Source of the DNA: Sipunculus nudus
Taxonomy: Eukaryota > Annelida > Sipuncula > Golfingiida > Sipunculidae
Direction of reading: 5' to 3'
DNA: 64,000 nt
NCBI GenBank assembly: GCA_026874595.1
Contig: CM049311.1
Coordinates: forward strand, 15,283,676 to 15,347,675
A program made the position numbers and the translations under genes. Below, piece after piece: positions 13,401 to 27,597 of the stretch (within the stretch, counting starts at the first letter, position 1; every line of letters starts with the position of its first letter). The notes beneath the pieces are model-generated. The model saw nothing but the letters and a program-made list of their open reading frames with translations, searched no databases and was not told the origin of the DNA.

Positions 13401-14903
13401 AGATCAAATCCGACACGTTGGTGACTAATGAGATCTGTGCTGGAGTGTCCTGATTCAGAGCACTTTCAATACGACCTTATGTAGGCTCGTTACCTGAGAC
13501 CCCTACTGGGCACGCTACCACCGTGTACCTGATGGAATTTATTTATTCTGGTGGAGGGTGGACCATCTGCTGTGAGACATAATCAGGACACCATCTGATC
13601 AGGCTGGAACATGTCAGATTAGATGCAATCACAGGTTACTTGTAGACTACCAGGCTGTGTAATAAGGCATGGATTAAACCTGGTAGGAATAGAATTTTGA
13701 CCGTTTCCTTGAAGACTTTATAACTTTGTTCATCACTAGTCTGATTTAAATTAATTAAAGCTACCTATTTACCCGTCTATCTGTAGAATTTATGTAATTT
13801 CCGACTTGCTCTACAAACAATTTAATGAACAGTGGGTAATTCCTGCTAAGAAAGGTCCTTATAACACCCTTGTCACAATTAAGCTTTTTAATTATTTTCT
13901 AATTATTTTATTACATTTTTTTTTTATCTCAAGTGAACAGTTCAGAAACATTTGAACAACCATCTCAGCATGTCTGAAGCTCAACTGCACTTGTACCACC
14001 CTGTTTAGCAAGTGTGCAGTACAACTGCATCTTCAAAGATCATTTCACTTTTATTTTTAAGCGAGTGTACACTTTTTAAGTATGTAACTTCATATCAGTG
14101 AGTGTACATATGTATTTAATTTGTACTTGGTTACAAAAGTTACATGGAAATTCATGTATGACAGTGCAATACACCCTGAGAACTCAGTATTTGTTACAAC
14201 AAAGAAATATGTAACACATGACATGTCAATCCAGATTGAGACTTTATACCACTCGGGGAAAATACAGAACACAGTATGACCATATGACTGTCCTATTTCT
14301 ATACATGTAGTACATATAAAGTTACTACCCCAATCTAAAGTTATGGGGCCAGACATGGCTCCAGCAGGGTGGTGGTCGTTTCATCCTATTCAGCACTGCT
14401 TCGGGATAATCATATGCAAATGTTCCAGCTCAAAGTGCTTAGAAAACCACATCCTCTAGCTGCTGATAAAAACACTGTCGTGCACATGTCCAGACCTCTC
14501 AGGGTCAGTGTACATTTTTCATCCTCCCAGGGTATACCATACAGCTGTATGCACTCTCAATGTACATACAGTGGTTTCATGTACCGCTCACGCACTTGCT
14601 AAGGTCAATCACATCACTCATCTGTCACATGATCAGAATTTCGGCAAAAGTCATACACTGGGCATTTATAAAGAAATGATTCCAGAACAGGATGCTGACG
14701 CATAACTCCTGGAAAAATTCAGCATCAATACTTCCCAGATGAAATGGATTTATGATTTTTACCCTCAAATAAATAAACTGAAAAATCTACTTGAAATATA
14801 CACATATAACAATATTCAAGGTAAAGAAAATCTTCTCCAATTATACTGAAACAAATCTTACTAAAAAAAAGGCAGTAAGGCATGTAACCTGATACAAAAA
14901 AAA

Positions 14904-15143
14904 ACTAATAAAAAGTGTTACTCAAACTAATTAAAAAGTGTTACTCAAACTTATTAAAAAGTGATACTCAAACTTATTAAAAAGTGTTACTCAAACTTAT
15001 TAAAAAGTGATACTCAAACTAATTAAAAAGTTATACTCAACTGATTAAAAAGTGACACACAAACTTATTTAAAAGTTATACACGAACTAATATAAAAAAG
15101 TGATGCTCAAACTGATTAAAAGTGATACACAACTGATTAAAAC
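14904..15143. repeat. 23-bp minisatellite, about ten copies
   Basis: Tandem units of the form AAAAAGTGTTACTCAAACT plus AATT recur about every 23 bases. Variants (GTGATACTC, GTTATACTC, GTGACACAC) increase toward the right end. It lies in the lectin intron. The flanks 13401-14903 and 15144-15657 show no recognised gene. Confidence 0.85.
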
Positions 15144-15657
15144 TATTTATAATTAATTTTATTCCGTCAATTCATAGGTGCACATTAAATTTAATCAGTA
15201 AGACTCTTACTAGTGGTTGCAAGGTTGTTTATCATTTCTACAAGAAACTGTGGTTGGCCTCATATTCGCAGAGTTGAAATTCCGCCATTTTCACTTTTCC
15301 ATTGTTTCGTGAAGGTAACATTTTCACGATTTCACAAAGCAGAGTATAACCATTATAATGTGAACTAATTTGATCAAATATTGTGTGCACAAAATCTTAC
15401 AAAAAAAATATTGTTCATTAATGGCAGACATAATTATTTAAAATATCAATCTTTGAACACACACAGTCTATTTTTATTCATAATGTCAACCTTTAGCTTT
15501 TCAACTTAGCCTTCTTAATGGGACCGCTTATTCACAAAGGACTTATTTTTTGCGATAATTTTCCTTTTGTGAATATTGCAAAGCAAATATTGCAAATTCG
15601 AAACCCTTTTGAACAAAAAGGCAACCACAGTAAATATCATCAAGCTTTGCAAATTAA

Positions 15658-16740
15658 CTAGAATACGGGTATGTTATAAAGCTATCCAAGGGCTACATTT
15701 GTGTACAATTTTTTTCCTGATTGGTCGAACAGTTCCTGAGATATGATCATAAAATCAAGAAAGCTATTTGGATGTATACGCATGCCGAATTTCAGGTGAA
15801 TTAGTCAAACCACTGCAGAGATACGAGTGATTTTAACCTAAGGCAGACAAACAGATGGATGCTGTGCAAAAATGGCTGCAGGTGGCACCGCCATTTTTTT
15901 ATATGTTATAAAGCCATCCAAGGGCTACATTTGTGTAAAATAATTTTCCTGATCAGTCAAACGGTTCCCAAGATATGAGCTTGGATGTCTGCAACGTTAA
16001 CATGAATGAAGGTGGCGCCACCTGTCATAAAATCAAGAAAGCTATCTAGGATGTATACACATGCCAAATTTTAGGTGAATAAGTCAAACCACTACAGAGA
16101 TATGAGTGATTCTAACCTAAGGCAGACAAACAGATGGACGCTGTGCAAAAATGGCTGCAGGTGGCGCCACCATTTTTTTGTATGTTATAAAGCTATCCAA
16201 GGGCTACATTTGTGTAAAAAAATTTTCCTGATCGGTCAAATGGTTCCCGAGATATGAGCTTGGATTTCTGCAGCGTTAACGTGAATGTAGGTGGCGCCAC
16301 CTGTCATAAAATCAAGAACGCTATCCAGGATGTATACGCATGCCAAATTTTAGGTAAATTTGTCAATTCACTGCAGAGATATGAGTGATTTTAACCCAAG
16401 GCAGATGAACAGATGGACACTGTGCAAACATGTGTATGTTATAAAGCTATCCCAGGGCTACATTTGTGTAAAAAATTTTTCCTGATCGGTCAAACGGTTC
16501 CTGAGATATGTGGGTTTATGTGTGGAAACAGACGCACAAACGGACGCTGGGCAGAGAGGAAAGGTCAGAGGTCAAGATTGCTTGGTTAGGCACCAGTTCA
16601 CATGTGACCCGATAATTTGTGTAAGTTTCGGAAAAATCCATCCAGTAGTCTCAGAGGAGTTCTCCGGCAATGAACGCCGCGGCAGCGGAACCCGGTCATA
16701 AACATAGTATCCGCAAAACTTCGTTTTGGCGGATACAATT
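15658..16740 (+). mobile_element. Second HINE-like family, copy 1, with tandem cores and a 3' hairpin
   Basis: Begins ACTAGAATACGGGT. Core units containing TATGTTATAAAGCTATCCAA and GGTGGCGCCACC blocks start near 15671, 15901, 16180 and 16434. The element ends with a strong hairpin at 16707-16737 (GTATCCGC..AAAC, TTC loop, GTTTTGGCGGATAC). A perfect AGGTCA-G-AGGTCA direct repeat lies at 16562-16574. A shorter copy is at 28562-29167, so it is dispersed. No protein-coding capacity. The terminal hairpin and tandem cores suggest a Helentron-like end, but the family is not identified. Confidence 0.6.
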
Positions 16741-17554
16741 ACATATACTCATTATAAAGTTCTAACACAGCATTTAATCTATTTGGTCAAGTTGTGACTA
16801 AAATTATTATAACTCATATACGCATCTCAAATGACCTTCAAAATCAGGAAACATCACGACACTTCAAGGTAACACACTGATAATGGAGAACAAGGAGTCA
16901 TTCACTGAACACTTTTGTTATCCATAAATGTCATTTCTATACTGGCACATGCATGGACATAATGGCTTATTGATAAGTCCTAGCAATACCAGGCCCATAT
17001 AAGATTTACTGGGATTAAATGATAAGATAAAAGATAAAGAAACTTCACACTGATATAAGCACTGTCCTGGGGGGAGGGGGGTGACACATTTCCAGTTATC
17101 TGGTAAAACAGTAACATTTATCATTATGATTTATAACATCAGTTTTTATTTACTTTTTATTTACTTTGCTATTCATTTGTCTCTGTTTCTTTGTAATTTG
17201 CTCTTCTGTTGTGTGCACACAAAAATTGTCATTAAATTGGTTAACAAGCCAAGATTAATGCTGCTCGCTTCACATTTAATTCCCTTAATAACATCATGTT
17301 TGTAACATGGATATAATTCTTGTGATTAACCAGAATTACAGCATGATCAGTAATGAATTGTTACAATTATATACAATTAACAAAAAGGGTCAGACAAAAA
17401 CCAGCTCTGTGTTAGTATTTTCAGAGCTGCTTGTAGTGTTACTCCGGAATTCACAACATGGAAAAACTTCAAATCATGCAAGAATAATAGTCATTTTAAG
17501 GATTAAACAATATTTTAAAGCTATAACTATAAGTTGTGTGCTGATTAATCAATT
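16741..17554. other. Intron segment, nothing recognised
   Basis: AT-rich. Short open frames at 17081-17564 are low-complexity and show no domain or splice context. Confidence 0.5.
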
Positions 17555-17960
17555 AAATCGATGACTGCATGGTTGTTTTCTTTCAAAATCGATTAAATCA
17601 ATTCCATTTTTGCATGATCGATTTAAATCAATTATGCATGCACATGCAAAGAATAAAATCCTGTCAGATATATAAAAACATAAAGTAAGGAACAGCATCA
17701 AAACAGAACCTTGTGCAGCCAACAATCGTCAGACTGTAAGTCAACCTTGGATGCAGGTGGATTGATGGTTTCATTATGAATACCTATGTACATGTCAAAC
17801 TATATACTGGAGTCAATATTTTAGATAAACATGTACCAATGCCTACCAGTATGCAGCAGATTTCAAGTTAATACAGAATGTACAAAAAATTATCAATTAA
17901 TAATCAATCTAAATCGTTTTAATTTTTCATATAAATCATCGATTATGATTTGTGATAGTA
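17555..17960 (+). repeat. Dispersed repeat with ATCGATT motifs, copy 1
   Basis: Contains ATGGTTGTTTTCTTTC, AATCGATTTAAATCAATTA and CCTACCAGTATGCAGCAGAT blocks. All recur in inverted orientation at 25436-25712 in the same order. The plus copy carries about 100 extra bases near 17725-17830. No coding capacity. Confidence 0.6.
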
Positions 17961-19699
17961 TTCATGTACTAGTTTGCATCATATTTCAAGGTAATAAAGA
18001 AAGGACATAAAATAACTGATTAATAATCGATCATCAGTAGTTTTTATATTTCAATCATCAATTATGATTCTAAAACCAATTTCTACCACTTATAACTAGA
18101 TGAGAACATTAGCATTTTTTCTGTCAAATCTTACGATTTGTGATATTTTCAATAAAGCTTTGAGAATTATATGTGAGGAGCTTTAGTTCTCATAGTCCTC
18201 AGTCTTGGATATTTCAGTACTAGACACTAAACAAAGGGACCACTGTAAGACCTTTTGATAAAATGTACAATATCGGGTGAAACACTATGAGTAGATTAAG
18301 TCTGTCTCACTAAGTACAAAATAAATATTCTAAAGATGATGTTTTGAGAAAGAATTTATGTATCAAAATGTAATCATACCTGAAAAAGATTTAAAAAGAA
18401 TAAAATTTTTAAGTTAAAATTTATCCACATTTTACATATTATTATATCCATTTGAACTTTTAATATTAAAATTCACAAAATTTGTATACATCTGTAGACA
18501 TGAAAAACAAAGTAATATTTTATTCCTTATCAATATTAAGTTTTCTCGCTTGTTCATTAGAAAAGAGTGTACAAGCAAAAGGGAGTATACATATGTATGT
18601 TCAATATGACTAGTCAGTTGTAAGACTTGACTGACATATTAGGAACTTGGTCACATGGTCAGTGCATGTCGACCACCACTGTGTCACAGTCAGTACATTT
18701 ATACAGTGTACTGAATGTGTACTGTACCAAATACACACAGATAATCTTGTTGATCACATGCAGAGATACACCAGCTGGTGATGACTTATTCAAGCAAACA
18801 GTAGCCTGGACCATGCCATCCCATAATCCTCCCATACGACCTCAAAGTCCAAACAGCCCTAAAACCATGATGAAATTGGATAACAAGGGACACATATGCC
18901 CATGCATGGCCTACAAACCTCCCTGGCTGCCTATTCATTCTCCACACATAACTCTCCCTTATTTTACTTACAGATCAGCAGGGTCATTCACAACTCTTTT
19001 GTAAGCAGGGTTTGGGCTAAATAGCTACATTGCATGCAGGCTCAAAATGACAAAGAAACACAGTTTGAAAAGCCCATGACAAGTGTAGAATTTTGGCAGA
19101 GTTTCAAAGACCCTTTTTATGGAATATAAAAATACTTAAACATGACATAATGTTAATCTCAGGCACACCAAATGAGAAATGTTGGCAACTTTTCATAGTG
19201 CATGTTCAACACTAAATTACTGTTCTGACACAAGTATTTGAATACTAAAATTACCATATTCATGAGCTAACTGCTCCTACATTTGTTAGATTCTTCCTTT
19301 ACACTCTTAAATGCAGGAAATCCTCCACCTCCATGAATAAATATCTTCAATAAAAATCCAATTTCAGCTCCTGTGAATACTACTGGATATTCTATCCCTG
19401 TTCTTCAGCTGACCTATCAAAAGCAGTATTCTTATTCTGTCAACAAGATATTTTTTTTGTATTTCCTACAGATTATCAAAGATGAAAGAATCTTCACTAG
19501 AATTTGATTTCTATTAAAAAATCACTTATATTGAATAAAATCTCCATTGTACGTGTTTCACATAGATCAAGAAACAGGCCAAAACAGTAAAGTTTGTTCT
19601 AATTATTCTTAATTTTTCACTCAGATGTCCATTTAACAACATATAAATCTTTATTACAGCTGTTAACTTGTTTTCAGTATGAAATAATTCTATTCATGA
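17961..19699. other. Intron segment, nothing recognised
   Basis: AT-rich sequence. The 125-residue open frame at 18627-19004 has no recognisable domain, splice sites or protein-like composition and is left out. Confidence 0.4.
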
Positions 19700-20044
19700 C
19701 ATAAAGACAATGAAGACATCCAGAAAGTCCAGTACAAAGACAAATTCCTTCAAAATGTTTGTGGCTGGGCTCCTATGGACAAAAACACCATTGTTACTCC
19801 AGCTGAAGCTCAAGATCACATAGTTGTGGTTGACATCCCTAACAAGTAGTGAAATTTCAGGCCTGACATTGATGAAGCACTGGAGTGCACTATCACAACA
19901 AATGAGTATGTCTGCTGTAGTGAAAATGAGGATTCTAAAAGAAACAGAAGGTTTGTGGGATTGGTATCTCCACCTGGAAGGAAGTCACTCCCCCCTCAGG
20001 GATCCCACCCACAGCTACCCTCACTATACATGTACTTCAACTAG
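19700..20044 (+). pseudogene. Protein-like relic with two in-frame stops, family not recognised
   Basis: One plus-strand frame reads HKDNEDIQKVQYKDKFLQ.., continues through a WAPMDKNTIVTPAEAQDHIV segment, and hits tandem stops TAG TGA at 19847-19852. It then continues in the same frame with RPDIDEALECTITTNEYVCC and SENEDSKRNRRFVGLVSPP up to a TAG at 20042. The mix of charged, hydrophobic and cysteine residues on both sides of the stops is protein-like and unlike the surrounding frames. The simplest reading is a decayed exon or a captured gene fragment inside the lectin intron, on the opposite strand to that gene. I do not recognise the protein and cannot exclude chance. Confidence 0.35.
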
Positions 20045-20339
20045 ACACATAAATAAACAAATTACACAGAACCTGTTGGACATTAGTGGTGGGTGCTATT
20101 ACTGGCTTTCAACGCCTGGGGCCACAACTCCTGGGTCTATAATCACAAGTAATCAGCCTATTTTGGTGAATTCCTGAAATTTCATCAGCACCCTTGGCCA
20201 TATATTACTATTAGACACTATTCTGGACCTCAAAAATGGAAAATGGATGAAGCTCCATGAACCAGAGAGTTGTCACTATGTGATAAATCATTAATAGAAG
20301 TAAAATAGTATTGTACAATGTAATACTACAATTATGACA

Positions 20340-20422
20340 ACCTTAAGGACTGACAAAAGTGGTCGTAATTGGGAGGTGGTTGCAACTGTGGGGTGGCCGT
20401 TAGGCAGGGTTCCACTGTATTA
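20340..20422 (+). mobile_element. Solitary terminus of a pogo/Tigger-like DNA element
   Basis: The block AAAGTGGTCGTAATTGGGAG..GGTTCCACTG followed by TA matches the right end of the complete element at 54039-55266. No matching left end was found nearby, so it is a relic. The flanks 20045-20339 and 20423-22008 show only AT-rich sequence and a TA/ACATACATT palindromic patch at 21905-21970. Confidence 0.55.
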
Positions 20423-22008
20423 CATAGGTACTTAGTACAGGCAAAAACTTAAATGCGAAGTTGGTTCAACTAGAAATTGTAAAATTTTTCATACTCTATA
20501 GTATTCTTATTACTCCCCAACCCTTTCACTAAAATTTTGACATTTAGTTGTCAAATGGTGTAAATCTGGGGCCAAGTTTGATGAATACAGTGACTTGGGT
20601 TAAACCAGAAAATGCTATTTTCTTGTTCATATTTTTATTCCTTTTTTGTCACACAGTTAAAAATTGGGTTATAATCATTTAAAATACATTTGTGAACTTG
20701 TTATCTAAAAGCAGTTTGATTATAAATCAATTATTAATATTTTGTACCAATGTTATTTGGGTAATTAGATCTTGGAAGGACTTAATATACTCTTAACTTT
20801 CTACAGAAATTACGAACAAATATAATTCTTCATTGTGATATAAGCATGACAAATATAGGAACAGCCAAGTTTTATGTAATTTTGTTCATAGCTCTTGGAG
20901 ACAGGCCAGAAATGACAACAATAAAGAATTATCATGGGCGAACCACAACTTCCTAAGCCTCAGTCTGTGGATTATGATAACAGCATGATTAAGGAGTAAA
21001 CATGATAAATTTAATGCTAACTGCATATGTGACAGTGATAAGCCTCGCAGTAAATAAAACTGCATTCCTGGTTGGGCAGTTGACAGCTTTACTGGGCGTG
21101 ATGTGCCAGTCCATTCTGTGTTTTTTTTTTTACCACTGAATGGGTATTTCTAATATTAGTCACCTTGCACAAGCTTTAAGAAGGGGTGTCATGTTACGAT
21201 TTGGAATGTGTCGAACAATTTCAGCAGGAGCTGGTAAACCAGTGACTTTTAGATTTATCATTTACTGTTTAACCAGTGCAGAAATTAGTCACTTCAAGAC
21301 AAAGCACAGAAAAATATAAAACTCTGGGTCAAAGAAAAATCCTCCATTTTTCACCATCTCTTATAATCAGTTTTATTTTTAATAATTTAGTTATATTTGC
21401 ATAGTTTTACATGATTATCAATTTATTTTTCAAGTAACTAGAATCAATTTAATACAGTCAAATATCAAATTTATTTAAAGCCTTTAAAAATTACAAGTGT
21501 TTACATTGACTTTTCTAAACAAAATCAATAAAGATCCATAAGAAAGTCCTCTAAGTATCAGGGTTTGACAACGGCAGAAAATTCCTGGCAAGGACTACTG
21601 GCAATGTCAAATATCACTGATCTTAAAAGAAAAGCTATATTGGCCCTTAAAGCGCATTTACTCATCAATTAATGTAAGAAGTACTAAGTACTAACAAATT
21701 TACAATACGGATAAATTATTAGAACCGCCAAAGTTCAGTTGAGCCATCGTGTTAATACCGGTAACTTTTGATGAGTTTATTTCATGCATAAGAAGATAAA
21801 GAACAATTGTTAAATGTCTAATTCAGTTTCTATTTTTAAATTCAGTGACTCATCTCTAAATATTCTCACATTCATTTATGACAACTCTTTGCATTATTAA
21901 ATGTACATACATTATATATATATATAAAAATACATACATTATATATATATATATTATATATACAATGTATGTATATGTCCTTTGGCATATTTGAAGAAAT
22001 ACTGAAAA

Positions 22009-24503
22009 ACAAGGGACCCATGGGTCACTGTGCTCAGATGAAGTTGACCTTGAAGGTAAAATTCTAAAAAAAATTCAAATGGAGATAAAGTGTAAGAGAA
22101 AGAGGTAATAAAGGCCATGGTTGGTTTATATGATTGGTTTGTATTGATGAGCAAGAAATTGTTGTAAATATTATTTTGTGACCTGACCATGTGTTTTTTC
22201 TTATGTTGAAAATGAAGCATGTGAGCAGTTTGTGAACAAATGATCTGTACTATTACCATTATCATTAGTTGGCTTTTTGATTAACTGTTGACATTTCAAA
22301 AGTTTACACAATTGTTCAATTGAATATATTTTTTTATTATATACATTATCAAATATATGTTTTTTTTTATTTTATGAAATGTATACAGTTGAAATATATC
22401 TAATGTCCCCAGTCTACAGATGAAAGGAATTGGTGGTTGGAGGGGGGGGGGGGGATGGGGGGTAAGGAATGGTGGGAATTACAACATATCTGTATTATAA
22501 TAGTGTATATACATAGGATTTTCACTTACATCGAAAATGCTTACATGATAAAAAAGTTCATTAATAATTACTTAATACTTAAAAAAGGTCAGACAGACTG
22601 TTACTGTGGTAGACAAACAAAGCTGATAATATATGAAGTTTCAATTATTTCTTAATTTATTTATTATATCAAATTTTTTTAAAGTTTAACATCTGCAATA
22701 ATACACAACTGAATATATAATTTGCTTTCAAATTTCAGACTTAAATAGCTTAATTCGAAACATATACAGCATAAAAAAGTTATTCTAACAGTGCTTATAG
22801 TAAAAGTTTCATAATTAATATATATTTAATGATAACGGAGAGATGATGGACAGAGCTGATCACTTTTAAGTTCCAAGAATATGTTTCAATAAGATCTTAA
22901 TTTTTTCTGATCCTATTATTTTTTTTAAGATTAAATAAATTTTACACATCTGCAATAAAAACTAATGTCCCAGTGCACAGGAATCAATGGCAGCGGAGGG
23001 GGGGGGGGGGGATGATTCAATGGCAGTTAGGGGGGGGGGGAGATGGTGGGATTAACAACACTTCTGCATATACATACAGGGCAAACAAAGCCTGATCTCG
23101 AATTCTGCTGAGGCAGGAAAATAATGAACAAATATTTGTATTTGATCTTCATTTTTTTATACCATCCATTTTTTTTTATTCTAAGTTTATATTTCTATAA
23201 ATTTCCAATATAACAGATATATCTGAATATAAACGTTAACTGAATAACTGTACACCTGTCACAGCAGGGGATCTCCCCCAGCGACTGAAACAAATCAGAA
23301 ACCCTAGCATAGCTGACTTTCTGTGACCAGGAGTGGCACCCTGCATCTGGACAAAGCAAATGACTACAATAGAGCCTCAATAAAAATATCAATAACTTGC
23401 CTAATTTTCAAGCTCTTACTTTCGAATTTCAGATTTTAACAAATTCAATTCTTATCTTTACATGCTGTGAAAATTATACCAATAGTACTTACAGGAATAA
23501 GTGAGCAAATATATTTCCTGACTTTAAAAATTTGCATTATATTTGGGCCTATAACTTAAAAATAATACCCAATACTGACCTAATTTTTGGTATGTGCACA
23601 GAAAATATATGGAAGAATATGAATACTAAATATGATCAAAAACAGATCAGTGGTTTTGATATTAGGCAGACTTGAAGTGTAACAATTGCTTTTTTATGGA
23701 AAACGGAGGTTTTTCCTTAATATCTCCAAGGAACGAATGACCCAATTTTCGGTATGGTAGGAGATTTTGGGGACATCTAATGGTATGCAGAATTTTGGAT
23801 TCCTAGGTCCAACGGTTTTAAAACGTGCCCTGTTAACGGACGGACGGCCAGACGGACGACGGACAAAGGACCACGACTATAGCTCAGATGACTTACAGTC
23901 AGCTGAGCTAAAAAACGTACCTTGGTCAAAGTTGGGCAAAATTTAAGGTACTGATTTTATTTTATGCTAATAACTTAAAAAATTTACAAAATTCAGATCT
24001 AATTTTGGGTACACAATTGAATCATAATTAAACAAAGTTAAATACTTGGGAAAATATTCTCTAGTTTCAAGATTTTTCATGTTAAGTGAGTAAATATTTT
24101 TCCTGATTTTTTACAAAGTCCATTATGTTTGGGCCAATAACTTAAAGAAATTATACTTAACAGACTTAATTTCTTGCATGTATATAGGAAATATATAGGA
24201 GATTACTTCTGGTAAATATTAAGAAAAACAGTTAAGTGGTTTTGATATTAGGCAGTCCTGAAGTGTAATTATAGCTTTAAATGGAAATTTGAGGTTCTTC
24301 CTAAATATCTCGAGGGAACAAAGTCATATTGACCCAATTTTCGGTATGGTAGGAGATTTTTGGGACATCTAACATTATGCCGAATTTTGGATACATAAGT
24401 CTAACGGTTTCAAAACGTGCAAGCCTTAACACACGGACAGAGGGACAGATGACGGACAATAGACCACCACTATAGCTCAGATGACATATAGTCAGCTGTG
24501 CTA
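22009..24503 (-). mobile_element. HINE-like element with two stacked 5' ends
   Basis: Minus orientation. The 3' end with palindrome TGACCCATGGGTC-type sequence is at 22009-22040. Two 5' near-palindromes lie at 23883-23912 and 24474-24503, each preceded (reading plus) by a GGAC/GACA tract, which implies a partial insertion or tandem growth. The interior shares a long block with 43879-45238 in inverted orientation, including an exon-like segment at 23256-23346. G runs of 11 to 14 bases occur at 22442-22454, 22998-23011 and 23030-23040. No Rep/helicase frame is present. Confidence 0.65.
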
Positions 24504-25435
24504 AAAATTAAATGAGTCCACTGGACCATAACATTTTGCAAGGTCATGCTCTGATATTTTTCAATCATATTTAAGACAAGTTAAAGCTCAGCAGTATTGT
24601 ATTTAGTTTTGTTAGCCTTGGACAACCAGCCAAGCATTAAATTGGAGTCCTGATTGTTAACAACTTAAGGTTTTTGGCTTTTTTCCATTCTGATGGCTTG
24701 TCATTTTCCTTATGTGCAACGTAACAAGAATGTGTAAAGGACCTCTCTGCAGTGAGAGGCAACTATTTACACAGGTAAAAGCAGATAAATATCTGAATGA
24801 GTGAAAAGTGCTGATGTCATGTAAAAGCATAAACTCTGTATATGTCAAGCAAAAAATGGTGCATTTATTTACTTAAAATCACTAGAGGAGCAATATCTGG
24901 CATGGGTTATTCACAAAACAAATAATTCCTAAAAATCAAATTTCAATCTAGCATCTTACTTCTGAAGGACTATGTAAATGAAAATAAAAGTCCAAGATGG
25001 AGGCACAAACCCTGCACAGATGATGGGTGGTCAAAGAAAATATCTCATGTAGGTACCATATGCTATGTTGGACGTGAACTAATATTGCTCCTGGAAACAG
25101 TTTCTTTCAATGATATTGTCTTTAAAAGCACTCCTAGTATGAAGTGTCACTTAATGCCACCATACTAGGAAACGTGATGTCATTGTTCTGTGTTACATCA
25201 TGATTCAGGTTTCACAGATGGCCATTACAGCTCTACTGGTAAACATTGCTCCCAAAACTCATAAAATGCTTATACCAGGATTATTACCCTCGGATTTGCA
25301 GCAAAATTTTATCACTTGAAGATTTTCACAATATGTCAAATTTCAATCAAAAGCACAAAACAAAATTCTTCAGTTTTCTTGCAGACACACACATGCGAAC
25401 TAGTGGTAGAAACGGCTTTTAAAATCATAATTGAT
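24504..25435. other. Intron segment, nothing recognised
   Basis: AT-rich. A 9-bp stem (CCTAGTATG / CATACTAGG) with a short loop sits near 25133-25169. No gene is supported. Confidence 0.45.
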
Positions 25436-25712
25436 GATAAAAAAAAATGAAAAGGAACTAGATCAATTATTAATTATTTATATACTTTCTGTATTAACTT
25501 GAAATCTGCTGCATACTGGTAGGCATTGATACAAGGTTCTGTTTAGATGCTGTTCATTACTTTGTGTTCGTATATCTCTGACAGGATAAGATTCTTTGCA
25601 TGTGCTTACATATATGTACAATAGTGTTTGATCAATTATGCAAAAAAGCGCTTGATTAAATCGATTATGAAAGAAAACAACCAATCATCTATTTAATCGA
25701 TTTATCGGCACA
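25436..25712 (-). repeat. Dispersed repeat with ATCGATT motifs, copy 2 (inverted)
   Basis: Inverted counterpart of 17555-17960, with the CTGCTGCATACTGGTAGGCA and ATCGATTTAATC-type blocks in mirrored order. It lacks the internal extra segment. The following stretch 25713-27509 is AT-rich intron without recognised content. Confidence 0.6.
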
Positions 25713-27499
25713 CTACTAACACACACAGGGCTTAAGATTACCAGGTAACCTATGTTTCCCACAGGATTAATCAATCAGGTACCACATATTATCTTCGATG
25801 AGGTTTGACATGTATGTTTTGTTAATTCACCCCTCAGAGTCTCAGACACATACATGGGTGCTTTCTGTGGTTTCAGCCGAAAAGGTATAAAAATAGCAAA
25901 ATCAATTAAATTAATTCCAAATGACTCTTGAAGTTTGTTTTTTGCTGTTTCTCAATAATCACATTCACATATTTATAAACTGCTATATGTATACATCAGC
26001 CTTACTCACGCAGAAGCAAACAGTATTGGATGATAGATTAAATATATGTGGTTAATGTTAACAAAATTTTTCACTGTATGTAAACACTCTCACATGCCAT
26101 CGCCCACTAACAGTTGTTTGCCTACATGTTCAAGAGCATTAGCAGTTTTTTTTGTGTCTATTCCTACAATAATGATTACATAACCATATATATTACTCTA
26201 TGTATACTTAACACTTCGGTGAGTAATGAAACATGCTTACACGAGTTCTCTTGTATTTGTTCTTTCTGAATATTCTAAATGCTTGAGGCATTAAGATATC
26301 TTGCACACGCACCACTAACATAAGTCGTGTTCAGCATCAAAACAAAGGACTGCATGATATGATTTATGTGATATTCTTAACCCTGTATAAGTAATGTAAA
26401 ACCTCTTTATTTATGTAATAAGCTTGAATTAAAGTCTTACTTAGTAATTGTTACCTGCTTGTATTAAACCTCATACATATGAATTTTTTTCTCTGATGGC
26501 CTGGTTCCTTCAACTTTGATACAACTAGGTTTTACAGCACAAGCTTAGTGTGGAAATAATTCTCTTGTTCTATGCCATATATATTTATGAGTAAAATATC
26601 TAATTTAGTCATTTTAATGATCTGAGATTCTTTTATATTGGAATAAATTACTACTATTTTTACATACCGTACACATAAGTACACACATGTAAATCAAAAG
26701 GCAAGGACACAGAGAGATAATCAAATATTTAAATAATATATTAGAAGCTTGTAGCCCTTGTGGTTATAAGAGATTACAAGTCTTATAGCAATTCATGATT
26801 TGTGGATGACATAGAAATAAATTAAAATTAATATTTAGAAATTATGAATAAAGATAATATTGTATACCTGTAAAAATACAGGTAACAGAACCTGCAATGT
26901 TGTGATCATGTATACCTGGTGTTTAATATACAGTAGTTCAAGGTAATAAATCTACAAAGTGGATGGAAACCAGGTGGTTTCTCTTACCTTTATTTCTCCT
27001 CCACATGTTACCACATATATCTATATAGTATCAAAGTCTTATTAAGATGAATATGGAGGGCAGTGACTGAAAAACCTGTTGACCTTTATACCCTTGACAA
27101 GTATCTTTCATAGTTTACTGGCCAGTTTAAAAATTTCATAGTTCTGTATAAAGTGGTACTATGGGCTGGCAGTTTTTTTTTACATATGTTTCACTTTTAA
27201 AAGATAATATGATACATTTGATTAAAATTTCAACACAAACTTAGAATAGACAAGTCCATCAATCACTTTTCATAAATTTGTCCTCCCTCTGGACTTTTGA
27301 TCATAAAAGAGGCCTTAAATCCCTATTATCCATTTATGGATTAGACTGTATATATGCATTAAAAACAATATATTATGAAAGGGACTCTATCTGCAGCCAC
27401 AACATATCCTGAAATTAGGATTGTGTAAACCTTGATTAAGAGCCACCTCATGGTCGGCCTGAAATAAAATCCTGTTTGGATTTACATCTGGACTTTCAC

Positions 27500-27509
<10 letters not shown>

Positions 27510-27597
<88 letters not shown>
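27510..27597. repeat. (TA)n microsatellite, about 88 bp
   Basis: Uninterrupted TA repeat followed by TTTATATATT. The Ile-Tyr frame across it is an artefact. A likely site of length variation and assembly uncertainty. Confidence 0.95.

Noticed and set aside
12801-13416. Minus-strand frames rich in Ser, Leu and Phe
   Set aside because: Products of the GA/polypurine tract.
13447-13592. 10-bp inverted repeat (GTGTCCTGAT / ATCAGGACAC) as a possible MITE
   Set aside because: Short, no target duplication and no second copy seen in the window.
18627-19004. 125-residue open frame
   Set aside because: No recognisable domain, no splice context and no related sequence in the window.
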